A stretch of DNA of 64,000 bases from Sphingomonas pruni NBRC 15498 (GCF_001598455.1 NZ_BCYZ01000005.1:1-64000); one strand, 5' to 3'; shown: positions 1 to 9,093, numbered from the stretch's first letter. Program-made: numbers and translations. Notes: generated from the sequence alone by a model not told the origin.

Positions 1-42
1 GGGGCCCGCCCGGCGCAGCCGGGTGGGAAGGGTGAGGGTGAG
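1..42. repeat. Edge of a palindromic repeat related to the one at 55058-55187
   Basis: Bases 5-14 and 18-27 form a hairpin with 10 pairs (one G-U) around GCA, followed by GGAAGGGTGAGGG. Read on the minus strand, 55141-55163 has the same layout: a 10-pair hairpin around a 3-base loop, then a near-identical AAGATGAGGG tract. The copy here lies inside the open frame of the metallopeptidase gene and is cut by the window edge. Confidence 0.5.
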
Positions 43-438
43 CCACGGCTGGTATGCGGCGGGCCGTTGGAAGGCCTGCCCCGCCGCATCGAAACCTGGC
101 TCAAGCGCCGCGCCTTAGCCGTCCTGTCCGAAGAAACCGCCGAGTTCGCCGCCAAGGCCGGCGTCGCCGTCAGCCGCGTCACCGTCGCTGACCCGAAAGG
201 CCGCTGGGGCAGCTGCGCCTCGACCGGCGCCATCCGCTACAGCTGGCGGCTGATCTGCGCGCCGCCGCACGTCCGCCGCTCGACCGTCGCGCACGAAGTC
301 GCGCATCGGCTGCACATGGATCATTCGCCCGCTTTCCATGCCGCCTACCGGCAATTGCTCGGAACCGATCCGGCGCCGGCGCGCGCGTGGCTGCGCCGCC
401 ACGGCGCGGCGCTTCACTGGGTCGGGCGCGCCTGCTGA
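1..438 (+). CDS. YgjP-like (DUF45/M48-type) zinc metallopeptidase, 5' end outside window
   Basis: The frame is open from base 1, so the N-terminal part lies outside the window. The visible part has the zinc-peptidase helix HEVAH at 292-306 followed by a histidine/aspartate-rich segment. It also has the RWGSC-like block (GRWGSC) and a SWRL motif typical of the YgjP/DUF45 family of cytosolic SprT-like peptidases; cellular substrates of this family are poorly known. A TTG at 67 could be taken as a start. However, the residues just upstream (LVCGGPLEGL) look like family sequence, so the true start is probably further left. Bases 5-42 resemble one arm of a palindromic repeat seen at 55141-55170, which suggests an in-frame repeat insertion. 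The gene ends 25 bases inside the convergent PBP gene. Function confident, boundary not. Confidence 0.8.
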   Translation, partial: GARPAQPGGKGEGEPRLVCGGPLEGLPRRIETWLKRRALAVLSEETAEFAAKAGVAVSRVTVADPKGRWGSCASTGAIRYSWRLICAPPHVRRSTVAHEVAHRLHMDHSPAFHAAYRQLLGTDPAPARAWLRRHGAALHWVGRAC

Positions 439-2561
439 ACTTCACGCGGGCGATCGGCCGGGGCCGATCCGTTCGGAACGACGCGCTTGGGCCGGTTGGG
501 ATCGGCGCCCGGACTGCCGGTCATGCGGTCGATCCATTTGCGATCGAGCCGTTCGTCGGGGCGTCGCGCGGGATCGTCGGTAGCGTCGGGTGCCGTCTGC
601 GGCTGATCGTCCTCTGACTGAGGAGGCATGCCGGCGTCACCACCACCGATCGGCGCGTCGGGCGCGATCTGGTCGGGCGGAATCGGATTGCCGTCGGGAT
701 CGACGAACAGGCCATTGTCGGGCTGACCGAAATCGCTTTCGTTGTCGAGCTGCCATTCCGGCAAGGTCACCTGGGTGTCGAAGGTCTCGACCGGCCGCCC
801 GGCGGTGGCGATCTTCATGAATGCCGCAAAAGCGCGCGCGGGTAAGGTGCCGCCCTGCAGGCCGGGGATCGACTTGGCATCGTCGCGACCCATCCACACG
901 CCGGTGGTGAGGCCCGAAGAGAAGCCGAGGAACCAGCCGTCCTTGTTCGAGCTGGTCGTGCCGGTCTTGCCCGCGACCGGACGCCCGATCTGCGCCGCCT
1001 TGCCGGTGCCGGTGGCGACCGCGGTCTGCAACAGGTCGGTCATCTCGGCGGCGACATAGGGCGCGACCAGCACATGGCTGCGGTCGACTTCGTGATTGTA
1101 GATCGTCTCACCCATCGAGGTGACCTTGGTGATCCCGTACGGGGTCACCGCGACGCCCTTGTTGCTGACGCTGGCAAAGGCGCGAGTCATGTCGATCAGA
1201 TGGACGTCGTTCGATCCCAGCACCATCGACGGCACGGTCGAGATCGGGGTCGAGATGCCGAAGCGCCGCGCCATGTCGGCGACCGTTGAAAAGCCGACTT
1301 CCTGGCCGATTTTGGCGGCGACGGTGTTGACCGAATAGGCGAACGCCGTGCGGATATCCATCTCGCCGGCATTGCGGCCCGACGAGTTGCGCGGGCTCCA
1401 GCCGTTGATCGTGATCGGCTCGTCGACGATGCGGTCGCTCGGCCGATGGCCCGCTTCTAGCGCCGCCAGATAGACGAATAATTTGAACGACGAACCCGGC
1501 TGACGCAGCGCGGTCACGCCGCGATTATAGTTCGACGTCACGTAATCCTTGCCGCCGACCATCGCCCGCACCGCGCCGTCACGGTCAAGGCTGATCAGCG
1601 CGCCTTGCGCATTCCTGGGCGCATAGGCGGCGATCGCGGCGTCGGCCGCTTTCTGCATGCGGATGTCGATCGTCGTCCACACTTCGAGCGGACGGGTCGG
1701 CTCGTCGATCAGGTTTTCGAGCTGAGGTAGTGCCCAGTCGGTGAAATAGCGCACGCTGTTCTGGTTGGGCTCGGGCGCCAGCTTGACCGTCCTGGGATCG
1801 ACCGAAGCGGCTTCGGCGGCGGAGATCTTGCCGGTTTCCTTCATCAGCCCGATCACCACGCCGGCGCGGTTGACTGCGGCCTGGGCGTCGGCAGTCGGCG
1901 AATAATTGGACGGCGCCTTGACCAGCCCGGCGATGATCGCGGCCTCCCCCAGCGACAGCGTGCTGGCGCCATGGCCGAAGAACTTGCGGCTCGCCGCGTC
2001 GATGCCATAGGCGCCGCCGCCGAAATAGACCTTGTTGAGATAGAGTTCGAGCACCTGATCCTTGCTGAACTTGCGCTCGAGTGCCAGCGCCAGCACCATC
2101 TCGCGCGCCTTGCGGCCGAACTTCTTGGTCGACGACAGGAAGATGTTGCGCGCCAGCTGCTGGGTGATGGTCGAACCGCCCTGGCGCCAATGGCCCGAGG
2201 TAATGCGCACCTGAAACGAGCGCGCGATACCGATCGGATCGACGCCAGGATGGTCGCGGAAGCGGCGATCCTCCACCGCGACCATCGCATCCTTCATCAC
2301 TTGCGGAATCTGGGCGTAGGGAAGCCATTCGCCGTAGCTCGGCCCCAGGCTGACGATGGGGGTGCCGTCATCGGCCAGCACGCGGATCATCTGGCCGTTG
2401 GGCGAGGATTTCAACTCGTCGAAGCTCGGCAGCTGCGATTCGGTCACATAGACGGTGACGACGAGCGCAATGATGCCGAGCAACGCGGCGACGCCGGTAA
2501 GGCGCAGGCCCAGCACGAGCCAGCGGCGCCATCGGGGGACAATTTTGGACGCCTTGGCCAT
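414..2561 (-). CDS. Class A penicillin-binding protein (PBP1A-type glycosyltransferase/transpeptidase)
   Basis: A 715-residue bifunctional peptidoglycan synthase. A short cytoplasmic N-terminus is followed by one membrane anchor (about residues 14-40). The GT51 glycosyltransferase domain has the catalytic glutamate in AVEDRRF (E97) and the QGGSTITQQ block (127-135). The transpeptidase domain has SSFK (S357, K360), SVN (410-412) and KTGT (532-535), so all three active-site motifs are intact. The C-terminal 90 residues are a proline- and acid-rich tail without recognised domain. It polymerises and cross-links lipid II-derived glycan on the periplasmic face. The ATG at 2561 starts a normal signal anchor. 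It stands alone and converges with the metallopeptidase gene. A second class A PBP (PbpC type) lies at 52.8 kb. Confidence 0.93.
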   Translation of the reverse strand: MAKASKIVPRWRRWLVLGLRLTGVAALLGIIALVVTVYVTESQLPSFDELKSSPNGQMIRVLADDGTPIVSLGPSYGEWLPYAQIPQVMKDAMVAVEDRRFRDHPGVDPIGIARSFQVRITSGHWRQGGSTITQQLARNIFLSSTKKFGRKAREMVLALALERKFSKDQVLELYLNKVYFGGGAYGIDAASRKFFGHGASTLSLGEAAIIAGLVKAPSNYSPTADAQAAVNRAGVVIGLMKETGKISAAEAASVDPRTVKLAPEPNQNSVRYFTDWALPQLENLIDEPTRPLEVWTTIDIRMQKAADAAIAAYAPRNAQGALISLDRDGAVRAMVGGKDYVTSNYNRGVTALRQPGSSFKLFVYLAALEAGHRPSDRIVDEPITINGWSPRNSSGRNAGEMDIRTAFAYSVNTVAAKIGQEVGFSTVADMARRFGISTPISTVPSMVLGSNDVHLIDMTRAFASVSNKGVAVTPYGITKVTSMGETIYNHEVDRSHVLVAPYVAAEMTDLLQTAVATGTGKAAQIGRPVAGKTGTTSSNKDGWFLGFSSGLTTGVWMGRDDAKSIPGLQGGTLPARAFAAFMKIATAGRPVETFDTQVTLPEWQLDNESDFGQPDNGLFVDPDGNPIPPDQIAPDAPIGGGDAGMPPQSEDDQPQTAPDATDDPARRPDERLDRKWIDRMTGSPGADPNRPKRVVPNGSAPADRPREVQQARPTQ

Positions 2562-2632
2562 CGTTATGGGCGAGGGCTTAGAGGGTTAACCGAGCCTCGA
2601 CAAGCGCGGCTGCACGCCGTTCGCCGCGCCAA

Positions 2633-3031
2633 TCAATCCGCACGCGGATGAAAATCGAGGCTGATCGAATTCATGCAATAGCGTAGGCCCGTCGGCGGCG
2701 GCCCGTCCGGGAAGACGTGGCCGAGATGGCTGTCGCAGCGCGCACACCGCGTTTCGGTACGCGTCATGCCATGGCTGGTATCGGTGTGGTTGGTGACGTG
2801 ATCCTCGGCGATCGGCTGGGTGAAGCTCGGCCAGCCCGATCCCGAATCATATTTGTCGGAGCTGTCGAACAGGTCGAGGTCGCACGCGGCGCAGGCATAG
2901 ATGCCGTCGGCCTTATTGTCGTTGTAGATGCCGGCAAAGGCGCGCTCGGTCCCCGCCTCGCGCAGCACATGATATTGCTCGGGGGTCAGGCGCTTGCGCC
3001 ATTCGGATTCGGAGAGCGAGAGATGTTCCAT
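2633..3031 (-). CDS. msrB: Peptide-methionine (R)-S-oxide reductase
   Basis: Reduces the R epimer of methionine sulfoxide in proteins. The protein has two CxxC zinc pairs (C47/C50 and C96/C99), the GSGWPSF block and the catalytic cysteine in RYCMNS (C119), all diagnostic of MsrB. I chose the ATG at 3031 (132 residues, the usual family length). A TTG at 3067 would extend it by 12 residues and overlap the upstream gene. No strong ribosome site is visible before either start. It lies 25 bases after the FAD reductase gene in the same direction and may be the last gene of the type III polyketide operon, although its chemistry is general repair. Confidence 0.93.
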   Translation of the reverse strand: MEHLSLSESEWRKRLTPEQYHVLREAGTERAFAGIYNDNKADGIYACAACDLDLFDSSDKYDSGSGWPSFTQPIAEDHVTNHTDTSHGMTRTETRCARCDSHLGHVFPDGPPPTGLRYCMNSISLDFHPRAD

Positions 3032-3056
3032 GTGGAGGAAGATCGTTACGCTGCGA

Positions 3057-4163
3057 TCACGCGTCAAGCGGCTTGTGGCTGATCCGGGTTAGGCGGGCGG
3101 CGATTCCGGCGATTCCGGGCGCCAGCCGCACCGCAACGGTCAGCGCGTTCGCCCAGGCGGGACGCTCGGCGGCGGCGCGGATGCGGCTGGCGATCGCGAA
3201 TGGCGTCGTCAGGTCGCGGGCGAGCCGCTGCTGATAGGTGATCGCGCCGCTGGGGCCGTGGCGCAGATACTCTGCCGCCGCCCGCGCACCGCTTTCGATT
3301 GCGATTCCCATGCCTTCGCCCGCCAGGCTGGGGATGCACGCCGCCTGATCGCCCAACCGGAACAGCCCGGTCGTGCCGTTCTGCATGCGCCAGCCATAAG
3401 GGACATTGGCGACGGCATCGATCGACGCGGAGCCGGCGCGACCGGCCAGCCGCTCGCCCAGCTGCGGCGATTCGAGCGCCAGCGCGGCCAGCAACTGGTC
3501 GGGCGATCCCGCTGCGGTCAGCCGCGACCGGTGCACCGCCATGCACAGATTGACCGCGCCGTCTTCCTGCCGCGCGATCCCGGCATAGCCGCGATCGAAC
3601 AGATGGAGCTCGATCGTGTCGCCGACCATCCGGTCGAGCGCCTCGCTCGGGCCCAGTCGCACCCGCAGGCCCAAAGTCGGGTCGTCGCTGCGCTCGGCAC
3701 CGCGCGCCAGTCCGCGCAGATCGTGCTTTCCCGTGGCGAGGAACAAGGCGTCGGGAGTGATTTCGCTGTCGTCGGCCAGGCGCACGCAATCGCCTTCGAG
3801 CGCGCGCACCGCGACCCCGCGCTCGACCGCCGCGCCAGCGGCGACCGCGTGACCGAGCAGCAAGGTATCGAGCCGTCGGCGCGACACCGCGAGCGCGGGG
3901 CGCGGCAGCCATGCTTCGGCCAGATGGGATCCCGCGAACAACCGCAGCCGGCGTATCTCGTCGCGGTTGAGCGCGTCGCGGCGGATGCCCAGGCGATCGA
4001 GTGCCTCGAGCGTTCGCCAGCTCAGGAAACCGCCGCACAAGGCATCGCCGGTCTCGGCGCTGCGTTCGACCAGCAGATGCGGCGCACCGGCGCGTGCCAG
4101 CAGCAGCGCCGCGACTGCGCCGGCCGGTCCGCCGCCGACGATCAGCGCAGGCGTTCGACGCAC
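3057..4163 (-). CDS. FAD-dependent oxidoreductase of the geranylgeranyl reductase-like family, in the type III PKS operon
   Basis: About 368 residues. The N-terminus is a Rossmann FAD-binding site (GGGPAG at 10-15, then an E ending the second strand). A GDQAA-type motif ([18 protein letters not shown]) closes the FAD domain, as in flavin monooxygenases and geranylgeranyl reductases. The start is a GTG at 4163, because the FAD fold begins there. The longer frame up to 4367 only overlaps the upstream gene. It overlaps the methyltransferase gene by 22 bases, so the two are probably translated together. By context it tailors the polyketide made by the type III PKS, by reduction or hydroxylation of the alkyl/aryl product. 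That role is inferred from synteny only. Confidence 0.85.
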   Translation of the reverse strand: MRRTPALIVGGGPAGAVAALLLARAGAPHLLVERSAETGDALCGGFLSWRTLEALDRLGIRRDALNRDEIRRLRLFAGSHLAEAWLPRPALAVSRRRLDTLLLGHAVAAGAAVERGVAVRALEGDCVRLADDSEITPDALFLATGKHDLRGLARGAERSDDPTLGLRVRLGPSEALDRMVGDTIELHLFDRGYAGIARQEDGAVNLCMAVHRSRLTAAGSPDQLLAALALESPQLGERLAGRAGSASIDAVANVPYGWRMQNGTTGLFRLGDQAACIPSLAGEGMGIAIESGARAAAEYLRHGPSGAITYQQRLARDLTTPFAIASRIRAAAERPAWANALTVAVRLAPGIAGIAARLTRISHKPLDA

Positions 4164-4831
4164 AGGCGAAACGGGAAGGCGCGATAGACGCGCGCGTCGG
4201 TGATACCGGCTTCGGCCAGGATCGGCGGCCATTCGCCGGGGCGATAGGAGCGGGCGATCGACAAGGTGCCGTCGAGCCGGACGATGCGGTGCCAGCCGAA
4301 GCTGCGGGCGAGCAATGGGAATCCCCAATGCGCGAAGCCGTGGCGGTGGAGGTCGTTGACCAGCCACCCCAATCGCGCCTCAGCCTGCATGAAGCGCAGG
4401 AAGGCGACGAGCTGGTCGTGCGTCATGTGATGCGCGACCAGGCTGGAGATCACCATGTCCCAGTGCTGCCCCGCGAGATCGGCATAGTCGCCGGTGATCC
4501 AGCGGATTCCCGTGTCGGGCGCGCTGTGCTGCCGCGCAGCCGCCTCGCTGCGCGGATTAAGGTCGACCCCGACCAGTTCCGCCGCGATACCGCGCTTCGC
4601 TGCCCAGCGCGCGATCGTGCGCAGCATATCGCCATCGCCGAATCCGACATCGAGCAATTTGAACGCCTTACGGCCGCGGAGCGCACGCTCGATGAAGGAC
4701 AAGGTCGGGCGTGCGGCCATCGTCACGACATTGACCTTGGCGAGATCGCCGACCACGGCGGCGTAGGTCGCCGTATCGAGGTCGTCGGCGTCCATCAGCT
4801 CGTCGGCGATGGCGCGCTGATGGAGATTCAC
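4142..4831 (-). CDS. Class I SAM-dependent methyltransferase, in the type III PKS operon
   Basis: About 229 residues with the SAM-binding glycine motif DVGFGDGD at 61-68 and a second conserved acidic site (GVDLNPRS). The start is a GTG at 4831 whose last two bases begin the TGA stop of the PKS gene (GTGA). This arrangement normally couples translation. A frame up to 5068 exists but runs over the PKS coding region. UbiE/SAM methyltransferases commonly accompany bacterial type III PKS genes and O- or C-methylate alkylpyrones or alkylresorcinols. The actual substrate cannot be read from sequence. Confidence 0.87.
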   Translation of the reverse strand: MNLHQRAIADELMDADDLDTATYAAVVGDLAKVNVVTMAARPTLSFIERALRGRKAFKLLDVGFGDGDMLRTIARWAAKRGIAAELVGVDLNPRSEAAARQHSAPDTGIRWITGDYADLAGQHWDMVISSLVAHHMTHDQLVAFLRFMQAEARLGWLVNDLHRHGFAHWGFPLLARSFGWHRIVRLDGTLSIARSYRPGEWPPILAEAGITDARVYRAFPFRLCVERLR

Positions 4832-5901
4832 GCCGCGCTCCGGAACCCGAACCCCTCGGCCGCCAGCCCCGGTCCGAACGCCAGTGCGATGCCCTGATCG
4901 ATGCGCGGCCCCTCGAGCATCTTGCCCAGCGAGAACATCAATGTCGCCGACGACATGTTGCCATAATCGTGCAGCGTTTCGCGCGACGCCCAAAGCGCGC
5001 CCTGAGGCAGATGGTAAGCGGTCTCGACCGCGTCGAGAATCGAGCGCCCGCCGGCATGGACCGCCCAACCGTCTATCTCCTCGGCATCGCGTCCGCCAAG
5101 CGCGGCGGCGGCGAAATCGGGATCGGTCAGCCCTTGCGCGATGCGCTGCGGGACTTCGCCCGACAAATGCATTTCGAACCCCTTGTCGGTGATGTCCCAG
5201 CGGATCAGGCGGTCCGAATCGGGAAGGGTCGTCGCGAACGGCGCTTCGAGCTCGAAGCCGGTGGCGTCGCTCGTCACCAGCGCCGCGCCCGCGCCGTCGC
5301 CGAACTGGAGCATCGCCAGCAATTTCTCGATCTCGCCGGTATCCTGGAGGTGGAGCGAGCAGAGTTCGACGCAGACCACCAGCACGCGGGCGCCGGGCTC
5401 GGACCGCACGATGTGGCGCGCGCTGCGCAGCGCCGCTACCGCGGCATAGCAGCCCATGAACCCGACCAGCAGCCGCTCGACCGAGGGTGCGAGGCCGAGC
5501 CGGCGCGCGATGATCTGGTCGACGCCCGGCGCGACGAACCCGGTACAGCTCGCGACCACCAGATGCGTGATCCGGTCGATGTCGACCTGCTCGGCAAGCC
5601 GGTCGATCGCCGCCAGGCTCAGCTTCGGCGCCTGATCGGCATAGATTCGCATCCGGGCATCGGTGCCGGGCATGAAGCCGTTTTCGTAGAAGCCGCCGGG
5701 GCCGATCGGCGACCCGCCATCGTCGGCGCGTGGCAGCACGGTCCAGCGATGCTCGATCCCCGACCGTGCGACCATCCGGCCGAACACTTTGGCCAGGCGC
5801 GGGTCGGCGATCTTTGGCTGCGCCCAGCCGATGAACGCGCTGTGCGCCTCATGGTCCGGCACCGCGGTGCCGATTGCGTTGAGATAGACGTTGCCGGGCA
5901 A
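4828..5901 (-). CDS. Type III polyketide synthase (chalcone/stilbene synthase family)
   Basis: A 357-residue thiolase-fold condensing enzyme with the full catalytic triad. Cysteine 151 sits in VGFMGCYAA, histidine 282 in AVHAGGRS and asparagine 315 in YGNMSSA. These homodimeric enzymes extend an acyl-CoA starter with malonyl-CoA and cyclise the product to pyrones, resorcinols or phloroglucinols. The first possible start is a TTG at 5901; upstream the frame hits TAA without another start. The TTG has only a weak AAGG upstream. It leads a leftward operon with a methyltransferase (4-base overlap) and an FAD reductase. It is divergent from an aminotransferase gene, with about 115 bases between them. 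Family certain, product unknown. Confidence 0.92.
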   Translation of the reverse strand: MPGNVYLNAIGTAVPDHEAHSAFIGWAQPKIADPRLAKVFGRMVARSGIEHRWTVLPRADDGGSPIGPGGFYENGFMPGTDARMRIYADQAPKLSLAAIDRLAEQVDIDRITHLVVASCTGFVAPGVDQIIARRLGLAPSVERLLVGFMGCYAAVAALRSARHIVRSEPGARVLVVCVELCSLHLQDTGEIEKLLAMLQFGDGAGAALVTSDATGFELEAPFATTLPDSDRLIRWDITDKGFEMHLSGEVPQRIAQGLTDPDFAAAALGGRDAEEIDGWAVHAGGRSILDAVETAYHLPQGALWASRETLHDYGNMSSATLMFSLGKMLEGPRIDQGIALAFGPGLAAEGFGFRSAA

Positions 5902-6016
5902 GATGGGCGACCTTTTCGGACAAGGGACACCGGGTTAGTGCCTCGACCCCTGTACACCGGTTTAACCGATGCCGCGCCCTTTTGCTCCGCCAGCGCCGCG
6001 CCGCTATCAAACTCGC

Positions 6017-7177
6017 ATGAATCCGATCTACGCCCGCATGGGCACCACGATCTTCGAAGCCATGTCGGCGCGTGCGCGGGCGAGCGGGGCGATCAACCTG
6101 GGCCAGGGCTTCCCCGAGGCGCAGGGGCCGGCCGATATCATCGACGCGGCGGCCAGGGCGCTGGTCGAGAAATCGAACCAATATCCGCCCATGGTCGGCT
6201 TGCCCGAACTGCGTCAGGCAGTCGCCGCGCATTATGCAGAGCATCAGGGGCTCGATCTGTCGCCGGAAGAAGTGGTGGTGACGTCGGGCGCGACCGAGGC
6301 GATAGCGGCGTCGCTTCTCGCCCTGGTGTCGCCGGGCGACGAGGTGATCCTGTTTCAGCCGCTTTACGACGCCTATCTGCCGCTGGTCGAACGCGCCGGC
6401 GGCGTCGCGAAGCTGGTCCGGCTGAGTCCGCCCGATTGGCGCGTGACGGCGGAGATGCTCGAGGCGGCGTGGTCGCCCAAAACGCGGCTGCTAGTGCTCA
6501 ACAGTCCGCTCAATCCCTCGGCCTCGATGATCGGCGCGGAGGAACTGGCGGTGATCGCGCGCTTCTGCATTGAGCGCGACCTGACCGCGATCTGCGACGA
6601 GGTATGGGAAGAACTGGTGTTCGATGGCGCGCGCCACGTTCCGCTGATGGCGCAGCCCGGCATGCGCGAGCGCACGGTCAAGATCGGATCGGCGGGCAAG
6701 ATGTTCGCGCTGACGGGGTGGAAAGTCGGCTGGATGTGCGCCGCGCCCGAGCTGGCGCGCGGTCTGGCCAAGGCGCACCAGTTCCTGACCTTCACCACCC
6801 CGCCCAATCTGCAATGGGCGGCCGCTTACGGGCTGGGCAAGGACAAGGCCTGGTTCGACAAGGAACGCGCCGACTTCCAGCGCTCGCGCGACCGACTGGC
6901 GGCGGGACTGCGCGAGGCGGGCTGTGTGACGTTGCCGTCGGCGGCGACCTATTTCCTCTCGATCGACCTGACCGCCTCGGGCATCGCGCTCGACGACGTC
7001 ACCTTCTGCAACCGCCTGCTCGACGAAGCCGGCGTGGCGGCGATCCCGGTTTCAGCCTTTTATGCCGAAGACCCGGTGACCAATGTGGTGCGGCTGTGCT
7101 TTGCCAAGAGTGACGCGACGCTCGACGCCGCGATCGAGCGGATGGCGGGGTTTCGAGAGGCGCTTGGTCAAGAATAA
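6017..7177 (+). CDS. PLP-dependent class I/II aminotransferase (methionine/kynurenine aminotransferase-like)
   Basis: A 386-residue fold-type I aminotransferase. The Schiff-base lysine is K228 in SAGKMFALTGWKVGW; the PLP-contacting CDEVWEE lies near 193-199; the substrate-binding INLGQGFPE is at the N-terminus. The GQGFPE start and overall layout match the YbdL/kynurenine-oxoglutarate transaminase group, which acts on methionine, glutamine or aromatic amino acids. I chose the ATG at 6017, which begins the conserved family sequence. A start at 5969 adds 16 unconserved residues. It is divergent from the type III PKS operon and could share its promoter region, but nothing in the sequence ties the two functionally. 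Confidence 0.88.
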   Translation: MNPIYARMGTTIFEAMSARARASGAINLGQGFPEAQGPADIIDAAARALVEKSNQYPPMVGLPELRQAVAAHYAEHQGLDLSPEEVVVTSGATEAIAASLLALVSPGDEVILFQPLYDAYLPLVERAGGVAKLVRLSPPDWRVTAEMLEAAWSPKTRLLVLNSPLNPSASMIGAEELAVIARFCIERDLTAICDEVWEELVFDGARHVPLMAQPGMRERTVKIGSAGKMFALTGWKVGWMCAAPELARGLAKAHQFLTFTTPPNLQWAAAYGLGKDKAWFDKERADFQRSRDRLAAGLREAGCVTLPSAATYFLSIDLTASGIALDDVTFCNRLLDEAGVAAIPVSAFYAEDPVTNVVRLCFAKSDATLDAAIERMAGFREALGQE

Positions 7178-7281
7178 GGCCCGCGGATCGCTCCGCAGGC
7201 CTTGTTTCCTCTAGCTATGCCGTCGCGGCAAAGCCGCGACGTCGGCCGGGCTTCGCCCGCCGGCCGAGGTTTCGGCTTTTC

Positions 7282-7305
7282 AGAGATTAGCGAACGCTAA
7301 TCTCT
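7282..7305. repeat. Perfect inverted repeat just after rpoZ
   Basis: AGAGATTAGCG and its exact complement are separated by AA, giving an 11-base-pair hairpin. It lies 5 bases after the rpoZ stop. No U-run follows on either strand (the minus side continues GAAAAGCC), so it is not a textbook intrinsic terminator, but it may stabilise the rpoZ 3' end. The preceding 7225-7270 stretch is also palindromic (CCGTCGCGGC/GCCGCGACG). Confidence 0.6.
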
Positions 7306-7309
7306 GGCC

Positions 7310-7654
7310 TCAACCGTCGTAATCCCCGCCCAGATTCTGGTTGCGCGGCGGCGCGGCGGCGGTGAGGCGGAGCGCCTCGGCCGACTGCGACAGCGAGCCG
7401 ATTTCGTCGGGCGTGTCGTCGTCGTCGACCTGAACCTTCTGCATGCCGCTGATCACCGCATCCTGCAGATGATCGGGGCGCACCGTCTCCTCGGCGATTT
7501 CGCGCAGCGCCACGACCGGGTTTTTATCGCGGTCGCGATCGATGGTGAGGTCGGCGCCGCCCGAAATCTGGCGGGCGCGCTGGGCTGCGAACAGCACCAG
7601 ATCGAAACGGTTCGAAACCTTGTCGACGCAATCTTCGACAGTGACGCGCGCCAT
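7310..7654 (-). CDS. rpoZ: DNA-directed RNA polymerase omega subunit
   Basis: 114 residues beginning [20 protein letters not shown] and followed by [11 protein letters not shown], the signature of the omega subunit, which helps fold and assemble the beta' subunit. The C-terminal half is acidic and variable, as usual in alphaproteobacteria. In many genomes rpoZ precedes a spoT/rel gene; here it stands alone and is divergent from a phospholipase D-family gene with 156 bases between them. Confidence 0.96.
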   Translation of the reverse strand: MARVTVEDCVDKVSNRFDLVLFAAQRARQISGGADLTIDRDRDKNPVVALREIAEETVRPDHLQDAVISGMQKVQVDDDDTPDEIGSLSQSAEALRLTAAAPPRNQNLGGDYDG

Positions 7655-7810
7655 GAAACGCTTTCCTTCAGCAAAACACCAAGATGGGAAGCGTGGGCGC
7701 TTAGGGCAATGGGCCGCAAAGAGTCAAGAAAATCGGCTTTTTCGCATATTGTCACCGCGGACGGTGCCGATTGCTTGCCCCGCGCCGTGCCCCGCTCCAA
7801 TAGGCAAGAG

Positions 7811-8974
7811 ATGGCCGGCGAACCCAGCTTCACGATCGACGGCGACACGCTCCGGCTCATTACCGAGGGCCCCGAGCGGCTGACCGCGTTGCTCGACCTG
7901 ATCGCGGGCGCCCAGCGATCGTTGCGGATCCTCTATTATATCTATGTCGACGACGATGCCGGAGCGAAGGTCCGGCAGGCGCTGATCGACGCGGCGCGGC
8001 GCGGAGTCGACGTCAAGCTAATCGTCGACGGGCTGGGCAGCGAGCATGCCGAGAATCATCGCTTCTTCGATCCGTTGAAGGACGCCGGGATCGACGTCTG
8101 CCGCTTCGTGCCGCGCTGGGGACGACGTTATCTGTTGCGCAACCACCAGAAGCTCGCGCTCGCCGATGAGCGCCGGGTGATCATCGGCGGGTTCAACATC
8201 CAGGACAGCTATTTCGGCACCAATGAAGAGCAAGCGTGGCGCGACCTCGGTTTCTATATCGAGGGCCCCTCTGCCGGGCATCTGACCGGCTATTTCGACG
8301 CGCTCGATCGCTGGGCGAAGCAGGATCAGGCGCCGCTCAGGTCGCTGCGTGTCTTGCTGTCGAAATGGAGCGAGCCCCATGGCGCGACGCGCTGGCTGTT
8401 CGGCGGGCCGACGCGCAAACCTTCGCCCTGGGCCAAATCAGTGCGCGCCGATCTCGAACGGGCGATGCGGGTCGACCTGATCAGCGCCTATTTCGCGCCG
8501 AGCCCGGGGATGCTGCGCCGGCTCGACCGGATCGGCCAGCGCGGTGTCGCGCGTGTCGTGCTGGCGTCGAAGAACGATCATGGCGCCGCGATTTGGGCGT
8601 CGCGCTTCACTTATGCCGGCCTGCTCAGGAAAGGAGTCGAGATCTACGAATACCAGCCGACCAAGCTCCATACGAAGCTCTTCGTGATCGATGACACCGT
8701 CTATGTCGGCTCGGCCAATTACGACATTCGCAGCCTGTTCCTGAACCTCGAACTGATGCTGCGCGTCGAGGACAAGGCGTTCGCCGACCACGTCCGGACC
8801 TATGTCGACGGCGAGATCGCCGAATCGGAACGGATCACGCCCGAGCTTTACCGGTCGCGCACCGGCTGGTGGACGCGGATCAAGCAGGCGGTGGCGTTCT
8901 TCGTGATGACCGTGCTCGACTACAACGTCACGCGGAGCCTGAATTTCGGACCCGAGCGCCGATTGCGGGAATAG
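7811..8974 (+). CDS. Phospholipase D-family phosphatidyltransferase, cardiolipin synthase-like
   Basis: A 387-residue protein with two HKD half-sites: HQKLALAD (H112, K114, D119) and HTKLFVID (H287, K289, D294), each followed by GG/GS and N/D as in cardiolipin synthases. There is no clear N-terminal membrane segment, unlike ClsA, so it resembles ClsB/ClsC or other soluble PLD enzymes. Such enzymes join two phosphatidylglycerol molecules or swap phospholipid head groups at the inner membrane. I chose the ATG at 7811. The open frame extends upstream to 7469 only across the rpoZ gene. It is adjacent to a PmtA-like methyltransferase (convergent), so two phospholipid head-group enzymes sit together. 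Confidence 0.87.
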   Translation: MAGEPSFTIDGDTLRLITEGPERLTALLDLIAGAQRSLRILYYIYVDDDAGAKVRQALIDAARRGVDVKLIVDGLGSEHAENHRFFDPLKDAGIDVCRFVPRWGRRYLLRNHQKLALADERRVIIGGFNIQDSYFGTNEEQAWRDLGFYIEGPSAGHLTGYFDALDRWAKQDQAPLRSLRVLLSKWSEPHGATRWLFGGPTRKPSPWAKSVRADLERAMRVDLISAYFAPSPGMLRRLDRIGQRGVARVVLASKNDHGAAIWASRFTYAGLLRKGVEIYEYQPTKLHTKLFVIDDTVYVGSANYDIRSLFLNLELMLRVEDKAFADHVRTYVDGEIAESERITPELYRSRTGWWTRIKQAVAFFVMTVLDYNVTRSLNFGPERRLRE

Positions 8975-8993
8975 AATGGATACGGTTGGCACC

Positions 8994-9087
8994 ATTCGTC
9001 GCCCCGGCGCGGGCCGGGGCCGCTGGGTTCGATGAGAGGCATTAGCCAGATAACTCTCAGGCCCCCGCCTGCGTCGGGGCGACGAAT
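8994..9087. repeat. Palindromic repeat between two convergent genes
   Basis: A perfect 13-base inverted repeat (ATTCGTCGCCCCG at 8994-9006 and its complement at 9075-9087) encloses shorter hairpins, including GAGAG/CTCTC. It fills the space between the PLD gene stop and the methyltransferase stop and probably serves as a two-way transcription end. It belongs to the same general class as the C-C-C-C/G-G-G-G palindromes at 11820 and 26857. Confidence 0.7.
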
Positions 9088-9093
9088 CGGCCC

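Noticed and set aside
7282..7305. Intrinsic terminator after rpoZ
   Set aside because: The hairpin is perfect but no U-run follows on either strand, so it is listed as an inverted repeat.
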